64,000 nt of DNA from Furcasterigmium furcatum (taxonomy: Eukaryota; Ascomycota; Sordariomycetes; Glomerellales; Plectosphaerellaceae): positions 2,887,626 to 2,951,625 of the forward strand of contig BCIA01000002.1 of assembly GCA_001599815.1 (NCBI GenBank). The letters run 5' to 3'. Numbering within the stretch: position 1 is the first letter of the stretch; each line of letters starts with the position of its first letter. Shown here piece after piece: positions 11,244 through 22,740 of the stretch. The notes under the pieces were generated by a model, which was not told where the DNA came from, made no database searches, and saw only the letters and a list, made by a program, of their open reading frames with translations. The translations under genes were made by a program, and so were the position numbers.

Positions 11244-12714
11244 GGTCGTGGTGTTGTTGGGACGAACCGTGAGAGTAGGATGAGGGGCTCGGCGGCGGGG
11301 ATGGGCAGGTCAATTGGGTGCGCAGTGGTTGTCAGGGGCCTTCAAGATGTGTTTGGAATGGCGCTTGTCTATGTCAACAGAGCAACAGGAAGAGTGTTGG
11401 AATGCTCCAGGGCCACAATGCAGTGAGGTGAAGGTCGAGGTGTGAGGGGCAAATCGCGGGGTACTACGTAGTTGGAGGGACGAGGAACAGGCAGACCCTC
11501 TTATACTTCACGGTGGCGGCTTCCTCCTGCTGGAACCGAAGCGGGCCGGGGTGCTAGTTGAGGTCAGGAGGGAGGGAGGAGGTACGAAAAGTCCCTGGTC
11601 CAGACAATCAATCAGGTTATCTGACGGTCGATGACTAGCAGAAATGGCCACCTTTTGCCTGGGAAACAAGCAAGGGCGTGAGCCTGGCGGAAGTGAAGAG
11701 GGCATTCGAGTGGTTGTTCTCCACCGCGGCGAACCCCTAAGCGCAGGTTTACGCGGTGAAAGCGGACGGGCATGACACGAGTTCGGCATGGCGGCGTTTG
11801 TTGCACCAACGAGGAGGTCATATGGCCTTGGCGGCGCCCCGAACCAAGGGCGGTGTCGGGACCGGCCTCCGGAGCGTACAAGGTATGCTGGTGTCTGTTG
11901 TGTCCGTCTCACGGGGCGGAGGACATCCTTGCTGGAGATGTTCTGCACCGGTCTGCCTGTGTATGGTGCGCTCCTTGTCGGGCGGGTTGTCCGATGCGTG
12001 GGTGTCTGACGATAGCCTGGGATACCTATGCAGATAGCTTCCGTCCCGGCGCATTTGAAGATCGGCCGGCATCCTATCGGCGCCTTCGACCCGCCCCTTA
12101 TCGCCGTCCTTGCAGCACCCGATACCTTATGTAAGTATATCATAGAACGGAGATGCTGTCTCTGGACTCCGTAATGCGCATGGCTAGTGGGTTGTAACTT
12201 TCCACAGGACCCTGTCTGTGTAATAGACTCTTGGGAATACCTCGTCGTGTCAGTGTTTGAGGAAGAGGAGGTGCGGCTTTGACCACCGACAGTGACGATC
12301 ATGTACTAGACGCGAGATGCATGGAAGGTCGGGCAGGCGCTGAGCCAACCAGGCTCTGCGCATTTGCACGCCCAAACACCCAATCAGACAACGCCACCCA
12401 GCGAAATTAGGGAACGGATTCAGTGGCAACGCCGCCCAACCCTCGGGGGGCCCAGCGAGTCCGTCGGTGACTAAGCCTCCCAAAGCTCACCCAGGTAGCA
12501 GGCCTTCAGGGGCGATGGAACATGGACCTCAGCGGCGGTTCGACATGGATCTTGCAAAGGGGACACGAAGTCTCATCTTGAACATCGCAAACTTCGTCAA
12601 ACCCGTTCTCCCATCCCAATGTCCTCCCACCGCCCGGACAGTCCTCCCTGACAGCCCCTCCCCCCAGCGAGGCCAATCAATCCATTACGTCTTCCGCACC
12701 AGCCCTCCGACGCA
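11244..12714. promoter_or_regulatory. Divergent upstream region, OAT (-) and GPI10 (+)
   Basis: 1.47 kb between two divergent start codons, so it must contain both promoters. Open frames inside are short and not protein-like. A pyrimidine-rich stretch precedes the GPI10 ATG (about 12600-12700). No specific operator recognised. Confidence 0.5.
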
Positions 12715-14795
12715 ATGGCTTCCGTCGGCTCTCCGACCAAGGCCGGTCATCCCGACACCCAACTCCTAAAGGCAGCTCGAGACGAGCAGAATCGGACGCT
12801 GGTTTTCGCGAGGCTTCTCATCATCCGCGCCTTCAACGCCTACTGGCTCTGCACCTTCTTTCAGCCCGATGAGTATTTCCAGTCCCTCGAGCCGGCATGG
12901 CGCATGGCTTTTGGGGAGGAGAGCGGCGCCTGGGTGACTTGGGTGAGCGCTCATCCCACCTCACATACATCCATCATACCATTTACAGCGTCGTGAAATT
13001 GAGCCTCATGTTGACTTGACGTGTTGAATTGCAGGAATGGAGGCACCAGCTGCGCTCCTCACTGCACCCGGCCCTCTTCGCCGGAGCATACACGCTCGCC
13101 GACCACGTCTCGCAACTCATGCCCTTCGCTGCTTCGCTCAGGCCCCTGGCCCTTCTTGCGACGCCGAGGGCGGTTCAGACAGTCTTTGCTGCTGCCGCTG
13201 ACTGGTACACCTGGCAGCTGGCCGTCAAGATCTTCGGCCCAGACAGCAACAACTCGTGGTTTGCCGTGAGACCTCCCTCTTCTGCATTCGTGAGACGGAC
13301 CTTCACTGACATGCATCCCTCTGTCTTCCAGCTGTTCATGAGCATGTGCAACCCCTTTCACTGGTACTGCTCTACTCGAACCTTCTCCAACTCTCTTGAG
13401 ATGACTCTCACCATCATGGCCCTCTACTATTGGCCCTGGGAGCTCTTCAACAACACGGAGACGGTCAAGGAGAACCCCAAGAGATCCACGTCCGCCCTCT
13501 CCAGCAATGCCAGCGTCAACACTCTCCGACTGTCTCTCATCCTTGCTGCCACGGCCGTCGTCCTACGGCCTACAAACCTTCTCATCTGGCTCTCAGTGAC
13601 CTTCGCGGTTGCCATTGCAAGGCTGTCGAACCCGAAGTCTTCCATCGCCAACTCAACCCTCTTAATCCTCGCCCGAGAGACCATCCTCTGTGGAACCTTC
13701 ATCCTCGCCCTCTCTGCCGTCTCGGACCGCCTCTATTTCGGCACTTGGACCTTCCCCCCTTACCACTTCCTGTACTTCAACATCTCACAATCTCTAGCCG
13801 TCTTCTATGGCAGCAATGACTGGCATTACTACCTTTCCCAGGGGTTGCCTCTGCTCTCGACGGCATACCTGCCCTTCGTTGTGAGGGCCCTCTACAGCCC
13901 CCCCGTCACCGGCTCCCTGCAGGCCGATCTCACTCTCGGCACCTTCGCCGCCGTCGTCCGTAACATGGTCGCCGCCCTCTCTCTCATCTCCCACAAGGAG
14001 GTCCGCTTCATCTATCCCCTCCTCCCGATCCTCCACGTTCTCGCCGCTCCCTACGCCGCGTCCTTCTTCACCACGCCTGCGGCGCCGCCAACCCCTGAAC
14101 GACCGCTTCCAAAGCCCAAGCTCCAACGCAAGACGCTGCTGCAAGCGGGTCTCGCCCTCAACGCCTTTCTCGCTGGCTATCTCTCCATCTTCCACCAGCC
14201 CGCGCCCCTCACCGTCCTCTCCTACCTCCGCGAAGAGTTCCAGCTCATCCACCCCGAGCACGCCGGTGCCCTCCCACCCTACGTCAACAAGACCTCTCCA
14301 GAGCTCTTCGTCCTCTTCCTCACCCCCTGCCATACTACGCCCTGGCGCTCCCACCTCATCCACCCTTCCCTCACTGCGCGCGCTCTTACCTGCGAGCCCC
14401 CCCTCCATACGGCGCCCAACACCCCCGAGCGCGCCAACTACCGTGATGAGGCCGACCGCTTCTACGATGCCCCCCTCACCTTCCTCCGCGACGAGCTATG
14501 GGCCCCCGTCCCCGCGGCCACAGAACCTCGCGACAGCCTCGGGCACCGCCCCGAGCAGATCCCTCGCTACATCGTCGGCTTCGAGGGCATTGAGCCCTGG
14601 CTCCACGACTTCTTCGATCGCGACCGCGACGGTGCCGCCCTCGACGTCTCACTCACTCGCGTCTGGGAGGGCTGGAACGGCCTCTTCAGCGACGACTGGC
14701 GCCGCGCCGGGAAGCTCGTCGTATGGCACACGGGCGGTGGGTACGGGGCGCCGGTGCGGCATGCCTCCGTCCGCCACAGCACGCGGGCGAAGTAA
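12715..14795 (+). CDS. GPI10: GPI mannosyltransferase 3 (Gpi10/PIG-B, GT22 family)
   Basis: Three exons (12715-12942, 13035-13265, 13332-14795) encode 640 residues. The protein adds the third mannose to the GPI anchor precursor on the luminal face of the ER, using dolichol-phosphate mannose. The first exon has the catalytic-loop motif FQPDEYFQSLEPAW of GT22 enzymes. After the second intron comes WYCSTRTFSNSLE, characteristic of Gpi10/PIG-B. The family motif HKEVRFIYPLLP is at about residue 374. Several hydrophobic segments fit a multipass ER protein. The second intron (13266-13331, 66 nt) is a multiple of three with no stop, but removing it joins NSWFA to LFMSMCNPFHW as in homologues, so I call it a real intron. 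Alg9/Alg12/Smp3 paralogues fit less well. Confidence 0.92.
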
Positions 14796-15443
14796 CCAGT
14801 CCAGAAGGAATCAGATGTAGCGAATATGTACTCATACGACATGTAAGATCCACGGTTTGAAATACCGGAAATATATATACCCAGATACAGACAGACTCCT
14901 GGCATCCGTCCGAGAAACGTAAACGACTACAGGGATTCGCCCATGGCCATCCAGAGAGGGCAACTGAAACACTGCGTCAACGAGCTCCCCCCAAATACAA
15001 GTGAAGCAGACGGAAACTGTCCCTGGAGGTATCGGTAAGAATCGAACAACTCCGAACATTATGAATCTTTACAGTGGTTAAAGAGGATAGACAAGCAAAG
15101 AGGCCATGCCAGGCCTTCTCCCAAAGAGTTTCATTTCCATGCTTTCCCATGATATCGTCTTGAAGAAAAATAAAGAGAGGAACAACAAGAAAAGGGATAG
15201 TCCGCCTAGTGGACCCAAAGTTCGATGGCACCAGAAGCCGCCTGCCTAAGCAGACCACCCGGAGTAGCCTCCTGCCGAGGGAACTTCGCACATCAGTTCC
15301 ATCTCATCGTCCCAACATTGTAGATCTCCCGTCATGCCACGCTGATCACAACTCCATAGGGAGGGAGTTCCGTCTCCCAGGCGATTCGATGCCTCTACGT
15401 CGCACGTATGTTCCACCGCAAAAAGCCACTTGCAGGCAGCCGA
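14796..15443. other. Intergenic between convergent GPI10 and RhoGAP genes
   Basis: About 650 bp holding both 3' UTRs. AT-rich patches at about 14815-14885 and 15165-15190 may be polyadenylation regions. No gene, RNA or repeat recognised. Confidence 0.5.
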
Positions 15444-18123
15444 CTACTTAGCCGTGGACTCCTGCTGCTCCGGAACCACAGGGGCCGCCGGTGGTTGCGG
15501 CGGCGAGTTTTGTGATACTGGTGCGGGGACCTGTTGCGGAACTGCTGCGGGCTTGGACTCATCGCGTTTGGGTTCCTCGCGTTTGGGCTCCTCACGCTTC
15601 GGCTCCTCCCGCTTGATCTCCATGCTCTTCCCCCTCGTCGGGAGGATCGCGGCATTCAGACCGGTCGTCTGCCTGCTGTCCGCCGGCGGAGACTTGTTCC
15701 GCCTCTGTTCAGCGTTCTCCTTGGCTTCCCGGTACTTGTTGCGGATCCAACCGATCGGTCCCTTAGACTCGTCCTTGACGCTTTCCCGGTCTTGGCCGGA
15801 AAACACGTCATTACCCGCGAACCCTTGATCGGAGCTCTCGCCAGTGAAGCTCTTCCGTGGCCGGTACCCGGAGCTGCCGATCGAAGTCGCACTCACGTCA
15901 CCGTTGTCGTTCTGCCCGAGAGCCAAGCGCGGCGAGGTGACTCCGGGAGGAGAGATGGCCCTATCATCTCTCCTGCTCCTGGATAACCTCCACCGCCTCT
16001 TCCTCTCTTTCTCGGCCGTCTCTGTAGTCGAGGCATTGGCTATCTCATCTAGCTGGTCAATGTCTGAACCTTCATTGAAAGACGAGTGCAGTGATGTAGG
16101 TGGAGACTTTTTGTGTCTCAGCGCATTATCGGGGTGTAGTGTTCCGCCGGAGGGGATCTGAGACGCGCGAGGCGTGGATTCGGCCTGCATGTCTGAGCCT
16201 GGAGTCGACGTAGGCTCGCCGTTCTCAGGTATCGGGATGGCCAGTTCCATGGGGTTTGTGGCTTCTAATCCGGGCGATGGAGCCGCCGAATGGGAGCCTT
16301 GCAGCGAGGTATTCGAGCTCTGCGCACTCGGATTTACGCTACCGGGGATCCTCTTCTTCTTCAGCTTGTTAGGCTGCCTCTTCTCTATCTCGCCCGAAGG
16401 CGACCTTTGGAAAATGCTCTGCAAGTTTCGCTCTTTCTGGGGTGTCGACACGTCCGAAGGGACGTCAAGCAAACGTTCTTGGCTCCTCCCGCCACCGGTC
16501 ACCGAGTCTGGAGCTAGATGAAAAGCGCCGACTGTTACTGGCGTTTCGCTTGATGCAGCCGGGGACCTCTCGGCAGGATACGTAGGGTCGTGAGGCGAGG
16601 TCGGGGAGATGACCTCATGAAGAGCAGGGCCCTTGGGCGAGGACAGGGGTGATACATCGGGTTTGTGGAACCTCCCAGCTTGGAGGTTTGGCGACTTCTT
16701 CGACGGCACGGTGTTGCTTCTACCGAGTCCGCCCGTAGGGGTCGAGATCAGGCCAGGGCTGCTGGGGGTGGTGTTGCCCTCGTGCCGCGAATGCCGCGAC
16801 GAGACCGATCGGTTCCTCCGAAGCTTGCCGTCTCTCCTTACGCTATCAGCACCGGCGCTGGCATTCGAGGCGGACCGTCCAAGGCCAGAGCGACGGTTGG
16901 GGTTGGGAGTTGTCGGGCTGCTGATGGGCGGTGTCCCTTTCTCGATCTCCTGCTTGGTCTGCTCATCGGTTCCGGTTCCTTGCATGCCGATCAAGAAGTG
17001 ATCTTGATTTTCGATGAGGAAAATGATGACACATTGATTCAGTCGGTATTCTTCAGGTGCCATGGCATGGTCGGGATGAGACAGCATTCCAGGCTGGAAG
17101 ATGGCAGCCAGGTTCTGGGACGTCATCCTGTTCTCGTCCGATTTGGCAGCAAAGACGGCCAGCAGGTCGAGAATGTAGAGGAGGAGCTGGCGGTTAAGCG
17201 GCGGCAGCTCTGTGATGAGGTGCTGGTACTTGATAATGGCCTTCTGCTCGTCGAAGTCATCCTTGAGCTGTGGTCCCTCGGCGTCGCCAACGGCCTGTTT
17301 CGTGGCGCCCTTGAGGGGCTCTCTGAATTTTTCGTAGAGGTCCAGTGGGACGACGGGCTCGGGGAGGTCGTTGAGGTATCGTCGAAGCACATTCGCGGCG
17401 TCGTGCACGGTGTAGCCGTCCCAGACGAGACCTTTTCCATATCGGTCGGGCGAGTCAAAAACCAGCTTCAGCTCCTTGATGCGCTTTTCCGAGCCGCTCA
17501 GACGGAAGATGCCCTCGATGCCGGTCGCTGTGATCTGCAATCAGCGCCAGGTCGCGACGGCGACGGGGGCGACACTCACCCTTCTCCTTGAGGAAGACAC
17601 CACACTTGGCGACGACGATGGGCACGTAGCCATAGATGTAGCTCTTTCCGTTCTCGTCGATAAGGGAGATCGCGACGTTCGCGTAGGTTATGCTCTGTCG
17701 GAGAGGCACGCCGAAGATGCCTTGGGGTCGGTGGTCTGGAAATGCAGCCTGTTTAGCCTTGGGATGCCTTGACGCGAACCTGAGGAGCGCACGGGGACCA
17801 GGGATGAAGCGTGTGTTGGGGGTGTCTGCGCCATCACTTGAGACGACAGGATTCTGACGTGTGGCGTAAGCATCCTGCAGCCGCAGGACATACTCCAGAG
17901 GGTGAGGGGTGGTGTCAATTAGCTCCCGGACATCTTCACTGAAGGCTGGCTGGGGGGCAGAGGAAGAAGATGGCGAGGCGCAAGCAGAGGGGACAGTACC
18001 CTGAGGTTCCTGGTGCTTGGAGGGAAGCTTGAAACCCTTCCACCAGGACTTGAGATCCCGCTTATTGGGAGGAGAGGCGGCGTTGGACGGAGCGCCATGG
18101 TTGGGGTCGGGGGCGCCAGTCAT
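15444..18123 (-). CDS. sac7: Sac7-type Rho GTPase-activating protein
   Basis: Two exons (18123-17580, 17527-15444) encode 875 residues. The N-terminus contains KRDLKSWWKGFK, a basic/aromatic patch seen at the start of fungal Sac7-like proteins. The RhoGAP domain spans about residues 145-370: IFGVPLRQSITYANVAI, then AKCGVFLKEK, then GIFRLSGSEKRIKEL with the arginine finger at about R190, and later LPEPVVPLDLYEKF. Such proteins stimulate GTP hydrolysis on Rho1-type GTPases controlling the cell wall and actin. About 500 residues of Ser/Pro-rich tail follow, ending in tandem K-R-E-E-P units. The 52-nt intron has two AGs seven nt apart (GCAG, ACAG); only the distal one (ACAG, exon from 17527) keeps the domain in frame. 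An in-frame ATG at 18258 would add 45 residues; 18123 fits homologous starts better. Confidence 0.9.
15556..15616 (-). repeat. In-gene tandem repeat coding K-R-E-E-P units
   Basis: Near the 3' end of the RhoGAP gene, a unit of about 15 bp recurs four times with small changes, coding KREEP, KREEP, KREEP and KRDES. It is a charged, probably disordered stretch, and copy number may vary between strains. Confidence 0.8.
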
Positions 18124-19678
18124 TTTGCAGTCGCCGCCGAGGACTGCGACAGTCGAGGCCGTCTCGAGCGCGGTGATATCGGAGAGATGGTCGGGTTGGG
18201 AGCTTTCGCAGGTGGTGAGGGTCTGATGCGACGAGGGTCGACGCAGGAAGGGCGACAAAGGAATGAGGCTGTCGAGGCAATCGCATGCGTCGTTGTCGGC
18301 GACCTACTTGACTCGGTCGGTTGGCTGGTGATTGGGTTATGACGACTCAGGGCTGCCCCAAGGTGCTGCTATGGTACTGCTGGATGGGCTTGTTGTGATA
18401 TGCGGTCGACGAGTGCGACACGGTCGGAAGGCAGAGACGTCGGTGATTGTCTCCAGGATTGGGTTCGCAAGGGGGGCCGGGATTGCGAGGTGGCTTGACC
18501 TCGAGGGGTTGACGGCGGGCTTTGTTGCGACGGAGGGCAGGATCGGTTGGAAAGGTTGGTCGGGACGAGTTGAGTTGGAGGTAGGTAGTAGCAGGTCGGT
18601 CAGACTGCCAGTGCAAGGCGGCGCGGCGCACCTAAGGTACCTACTACCTAGGTAGGCGCAGGAGATGGAACGGATGCGGCTGGAGCGGTGCGGCGACTGG
18701 ATAGGCTGGAAGTGGGCACGAGTAAGAAGAGTCCAGCCCAAAAGTTGGAGAGGGGCACCGGGATCAGCGAGACGCGCCACAGAGAGCTCCCTGAATAGCA
18801 ACAGTCCACTTCAGGCAGCAAGACCAAGTACCAAAGACGGACGGACAGACATACAAGACGAGCACCAAGACGTTCTCGCGGTCGTGATGTCGAACGACGG
18901 AAGAATTTGCCTGGAAAACAACCCGGCAGGGGGGCGGGCAGACTCTCTCTCCCTCCCCTCTCTCCAGGGCTTGCTGTATCGGCGGCGCGGGCGACGTTTA
19001 ATTTCGATTACTTCATCCTTCGCGGGGGGGTGTTCGAGACGACGGGGGATTGAGAGTCGGGGGCCGGGGTGCACCGTGGATGGGGTGGATGCCCGTCAGC
19101 ATGGGCCAGGGGGTGGTTCTTTGCTGATGGTAAGGTCTGTTCGGTTCGAGTCGCGATGAGGGAAGTGACAGGTAGAAAACAGGCCTGGGGGAGTGATTCC
19201 TTGGCTTGGATTGTCTGACCCCAATCATGGTCCTGATGGAGATGTATCAAGGCATGCTACCTGACTGGAGTTTTGGGGGCCAATTTTGTAGGTTCCCGTC
19301 CTCATCCCACCTCAACCCACCGGCTTTCAGGGCAGAGTGCTACCGACTGACGTACCTAGGTAGGTACCTACCTACTTTACGCCTACCAAGGGAAGGAAGG
19401 TACCTTCCATGTTCGCTCACATCCCGTCGGGAGAACTTCGGAGGTCATGCCAAAGAATTGCACTGACCGCCTGCCCGGATGGATCTTAGCGTCCTCATCC
19501 TCTCCCACCAAGCCAGCTTGAAGCTCCCGTCCGGGGCGCCTGTTAGTAGTCAGTAATTAATTCCCAACTCGAAGCTCCCGCGTCCCTACTATCCAATACC
19601 TCCAATTGTTCAGCAAGCCCGCTCATCACAACGACCACTTAACAAAGATACCGCCGCCGCAGGGTGCCTCTGTCCACC
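18124..19678. promoter_or_regulatory. Divergent upstream region, RhoGAP (-) and CFIm25 (+)
   Basis: 1.55 kb between divergent starts. It contains three GGTACC-centred elements, at 18636-18641, 19363-19368 (inside cctaggtaggtacctacc) and 19399-19404 (inside ggaaggtaccttcc, a palindrome). Open frames here are fragmentary. An RhoGAP 5' leader is likely on the left and the CFIm25 leader on the right. Confidence 0.5.
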
Positions 19679-20559
19679 ATGTCAACTATCACCACGGAGG
19701 CCCTCCAATCCTCCGATGCTCCCATTATCCCCCTCGACTTCAACTCCAACCAGCCCACCACCATCCGACTCTTTCCCCTGTCCAACTACACTTTTGGCGT
19801 GAAGGAAACCCAGCCTGAGGAGGACCCCTCCGTTCTAGCTCGCCTGAAGCGCCTTGAGGAGCACTATACGCAGCATGGCATGCGTCGCACCTGCGAGGGG
19901 ATCCTCGTCTGCCACGAACATAACCACCCTCACATCCTCATGCTCCAGATCGCCAACGCCTTCTTTAAGCTGCCGGGCGACTACCTGCGGCCCGAAGACG
20001 ATGAGGTCGAGGGCTTCAAGGCCCGCCTTGACGAGCGCCTAGCCCCCGTCGGCCGCATTGGCGAGGGCGAGGAGCGCGGTGACTGGCAGATCGGTGACTG
20101 CCTCGCCCAGTGGTGGCGCCCCAACTTCGAAACCTTCATGTACCCCTTCATCCCGGCTCATGTCACCCGCCCCAAGGAATGCAAGAAGCTGTACTTCATT
20201 CAGCTTCCCGAGAGCAGTATGTCCTCCCTCCTCTCTGCTACCTCCTACCCGGCGATCTCTCGTACTGACATGTACTCCTCCTTGCAGAAGTCCTCAGCGT
20301 CCCAAAGAACATGAAGCTTCTCGCGGTCCCTCTCTTCGAACTCTACGATAACACCCAGCGCTACGGCCCCCAGCTGTCTGCCATTCCCCACCTCCTCAGC
20401 AGGTACAACTTTGAGTTTGTCGACGAGAAGGGCAACATTGTCGCCAATACACCAGGCCACGGCCCGCCGGAGGGTTACCAGCCCTCGACAAAGGTGGTGG
20501 CAGGCGGAGCCGACGAGGCGATGGAAGAGGATACCAAGGAGGAGGTTGACATTCAGTAA
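19679..20559 (+). CDS. Cleavage factor Im 25 kDa subunit (CFIm25/NUDT21-like)
   Basis: Two exons (19679-20216, 20288-20559; 71-nt intron) encode 269 residues. CFIm25 is the pre-mRNA 3'-end processing subunit that binds UGUA; its Nudix fold binds RNA rather than hydrolysing nucleotides. Key matches are LPLSNYTFG-like FPLSNYTFG near the N-terminus, FFKLPGDYLRPEDDEVEG in place of a catalytic Nudix box, WWRPNFETFMYPFIPAHVT, KKLYFIQLPE, then across the splice VPKNMKLLAVPLFELYDN and LLSRYNFEF. Catalytic Nudix glutamates are absent, as in the family. The C-terminal 40 residues, acidic at the end, extend beyond the animal protein. The start is the first ATG (19679); an upstream in-frame GTG is not used in this call. 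It is convergent with the YjbQ gene, 236 bp away. Confidence 0.95.
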
Positions 20560-20795
20560 CGAGTATAAATCCGCTCGCTGTGTATGATTAGACGACAAGG
20601 GTACAAGGCGTTTGGCGTAGGTCGAAAGGAGATTTGGGTTCCTAGCACGTTCTGAGCACGGAACATCATCATCGCGCCGCTCGGCATTCGAATATGTATA
20701 CTCATTCATCACGTCCCCGACTCCTGCCATGACCGGCCCACGTCTCTGCATCATAGCTTTTCCTACCCCGAGGGCGTCTTCCCTTCCGAAGACGG

Positions 20796-21474
20796 TCAGG
20801 CCTTCTCGCCTTGAATGGTGGCCATGACTCGGCGCGAGTGCTTGACAGCGCGGAACTCGAGGCTATCAACCCGCAGAGTTAGCGAATTGCCTATTGTGTC
20901 CAGGGAGCATAGACATGTCGCAAAGCTCCCGGAACAACAAAATAAGGAGAAATGAACTTCGGGAGAACGTACTACCAGATGCCCTGCCACGTGCCCGTTG
21001 CCTGCACTGGGGTTAGCATCCGGGGACCAGGCCGCATCTGCATGCTTGCTTGCCCACTTACCAGCTTGCCATCCTTGATAGGCACCGTGATGCTCGCGCC
21101 AATCAGGGCGCTCTTGATGTGAGCCTTGGCAGTACTCGTCAGCGCTCCCGCAATAATTCGTAAGAACGACCAGATCAGGTTCTCACAGGCATGTCATCAG
21201 GCCCCTCCGCGTCGTGCCTGTACAGCGCCTTGCCTCCAGGTCCGTACTCGGGGGCAATGCGATCCAGCGCATCACTCATGTCCTCCCGCACGTCACTGTC
21301 CCAGTTCTCGTTGAGGCTCAGGGCGCAGCTGGTGTGCTGCATGAAGAGGTGCATGATTCCGACCTTGTACTGCTTGATATCGGGGACCTCGTTGGTGACA
21401 ATGTCGGTGATGAGGTAGGAGCCACGCGACTTGGCGGGCAGGGTGAATTGCTTCTGAGTCCAGGCGGTAGTCAT
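20796..21474 (-). CDS. YjbQ/UPF0047 family protein
   Basis: Four exons (21474-21187, 21124-21062, 21001-20973, 20862-20796) encode 148 residues, close to the ~140 of bacterial and archaeal YjbQ. The family forms trimers and some members have weak thiamine-phosphate synthase activity; the fungal role is unknown. Recognisable motifs are GSYLITDIVTNEVP, then MHLFMQHTSCALSLNEN with the metal-site histidine, and ATGTWQGIWYLEFRAVKHSRRV at the end. Introns are 62, 60 and 110 nt, and exon 3 is only 29 nt. An in-frame ATG at 21669 with no intervening stop would add 65 residues including a hydrophobic segment (TTTFLLFSLLLACLFPSFF). I prefer 21474 because the family begins there. Confidence 0.88.
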
Positions 21475-22371
21475 GGCTGCTGCTGTTCTGGCTGATGGCG
21501 GGGTCCGGTGGGGGGAGACGAAGGTTGAGTCTGGCGATAAGAGGCCCAGCAGCGTCAGGGGGAGGGTCCAGAGGCGGTGGAAGAAACTGGGGAATAAGCA
21601 AGCGAGAAGAAGAGAGAATAAGAGAAAGGTCGTGGTGGATGCCTGGTAGGATGGGCGAGGTGAGGGCATGTTGAGCTGTCGGTCGTCGATTTTGACCTCT
21701 TGGGAGCTTTATGATGTAAGGCGGGATCGAGGGTGGGGCACGTTTTCGCTGGAGGGACGGGACCAGGACAGACGCAGGCTCGATGAGGTACCTATGTAGC
21801 ATGACAACAAACATAGGAAACAGGCTAATTGCAAACAAGAACAGCATGGAATAAGATGTCAATAGATGCCAAAGGTTCAGGACGTCTAATTGATAGAATC
21901 TTGACGAGCAGTGAGCACCAGCAAACGGTATCAGCGCAGGGCACACCATTACATCTAGGCATGTCAACCGCGGTCCAGACGTCAGGCAGGTAAACAGCTT
22001 GAAGACCACCTTATGACCGTTCCATCCCTCGAGCAAGCTGATATTTCTATCAATTTCCAATCTCCTACCCTTGAAGCATTCTGATCGCTCCCCCATCGTT
22101 GACACTGAGGTCTGAGCTCGTTTTCTGTCAATGGCGGAGACAGTGATTCTATGACGACAATGCAGATGAGATACTCTTCTAGCCGAAGTAAATGACACGT
22201 ATTATCAAGAATGGGTACTGTAGCTTGTTGACCACGATATACGGACCTCGGCCTCCCTTCAATATGGAGCCGCGGTGAGTGATGGGACATTTCTTCTTCC
22301 TTGCAAGATAAAATCGAGAAGCGCCACGTGGAAAAAGGCTCATCTCGGAGTGAATGAAGGTTTTTCACGAT
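21475..22371. promoter_or_regulatory. Upstream region of the YjbQ gene
   Basis: About 0.9 kb between two minus-strand genes. It contains the open N-terminal extension of the YjbQ frame (to 21669) and a GGTACC element at 21787-21792. A long minus-strand open frame across here is not protein-like and runs out of frame into the YjbQ exon. Confidence 0.45.
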
Positions 22372-22740
22372 TCAGAACTGCTGACGCTTGAAATAGTCGT
22401 CGCAGGTTTCCTCGGTCAGATGGTGGAACATCCCGCCAAAGTCACGCATCTCGGCACCAGGAACCACAGAGGAATATGTTGAACAATAGCCATATCTGCC
22501 GGTATGTACAAGAGCCTCGCGGGCCGCCTCTATCACGCGAGCCCATGCGATCTCATCGAGCTTCTGCCTTCTTTCTTTCAGTTCGTCGTCATCTAGCTCA
22601 TGCGAGGGGGTACGAGGTTTCGGGGAGGGACTCGAGGTGGTGGCGGTGGTGCTCGTTGGCCTGTAACAAGTCAGCCCTATGATTTCACAGCTAGACATCA
22701 TACAGAGTGCACAACAAGGCAGCATTGGGCTTGTACGTAC
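22372..22740 (-). CDS. Open frame overlapping the NDUFS6 3' exon; candidate alternative tail or small gene
   Basis: Reading on from NDUFS6 exon 2 through the 80-nt intron 2, the frame stays open to a TGA at 22372-22374. The last 75 residues look like real protein: a charged segment with DDDELKERRQKLDEIAWARV, then a Gly/Tyr/Phe-rich part ending EETCDDYFKRQQF. Third-position GC (about 60% by hand count of 76 codons) is below that of neighbouring exons. It could be (a) an NDUFS6 isoform made by intron retention, (b) a separate small gene with its own start (ATGs lie inside intron 2), or (c) chance. I do not recognise the sequence. Confidence 0.35.
   Translation of the reverse strand, partial: VRTSPMLPCCALCMMSSCEIIGLTCYRPTSTTATTSSPSPKPRTPSHELDDDELKERRQKLDEIAWARVIEAAREALVHTGRYGYCSTYSSVVPGAEMRDFGGMFHHLTEETCDDYFKRQQF

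Noticed and set aside
9876..11426. 516-residue open frame on the plus strand
   Set aside because: It is antisense to the ornithine aminotransferase exon. The sense gene is highly conserved and strongly GC3-biased, which removes stops from the antisense frame. The translation is repetitive in D, G, L and V and lacks any family motif.
13794..14408. 204-residue open frame on the minus strand
   Set aside because: Antisense to the conserved GPI10 exon 3; Glu/Gly-rich translation typical of antisense of a GC3-biased gene.
19664..19678. Upstream start for CFIm25 at 19664
   Set aside because: That codon is GTG; the first ATG is 19679.
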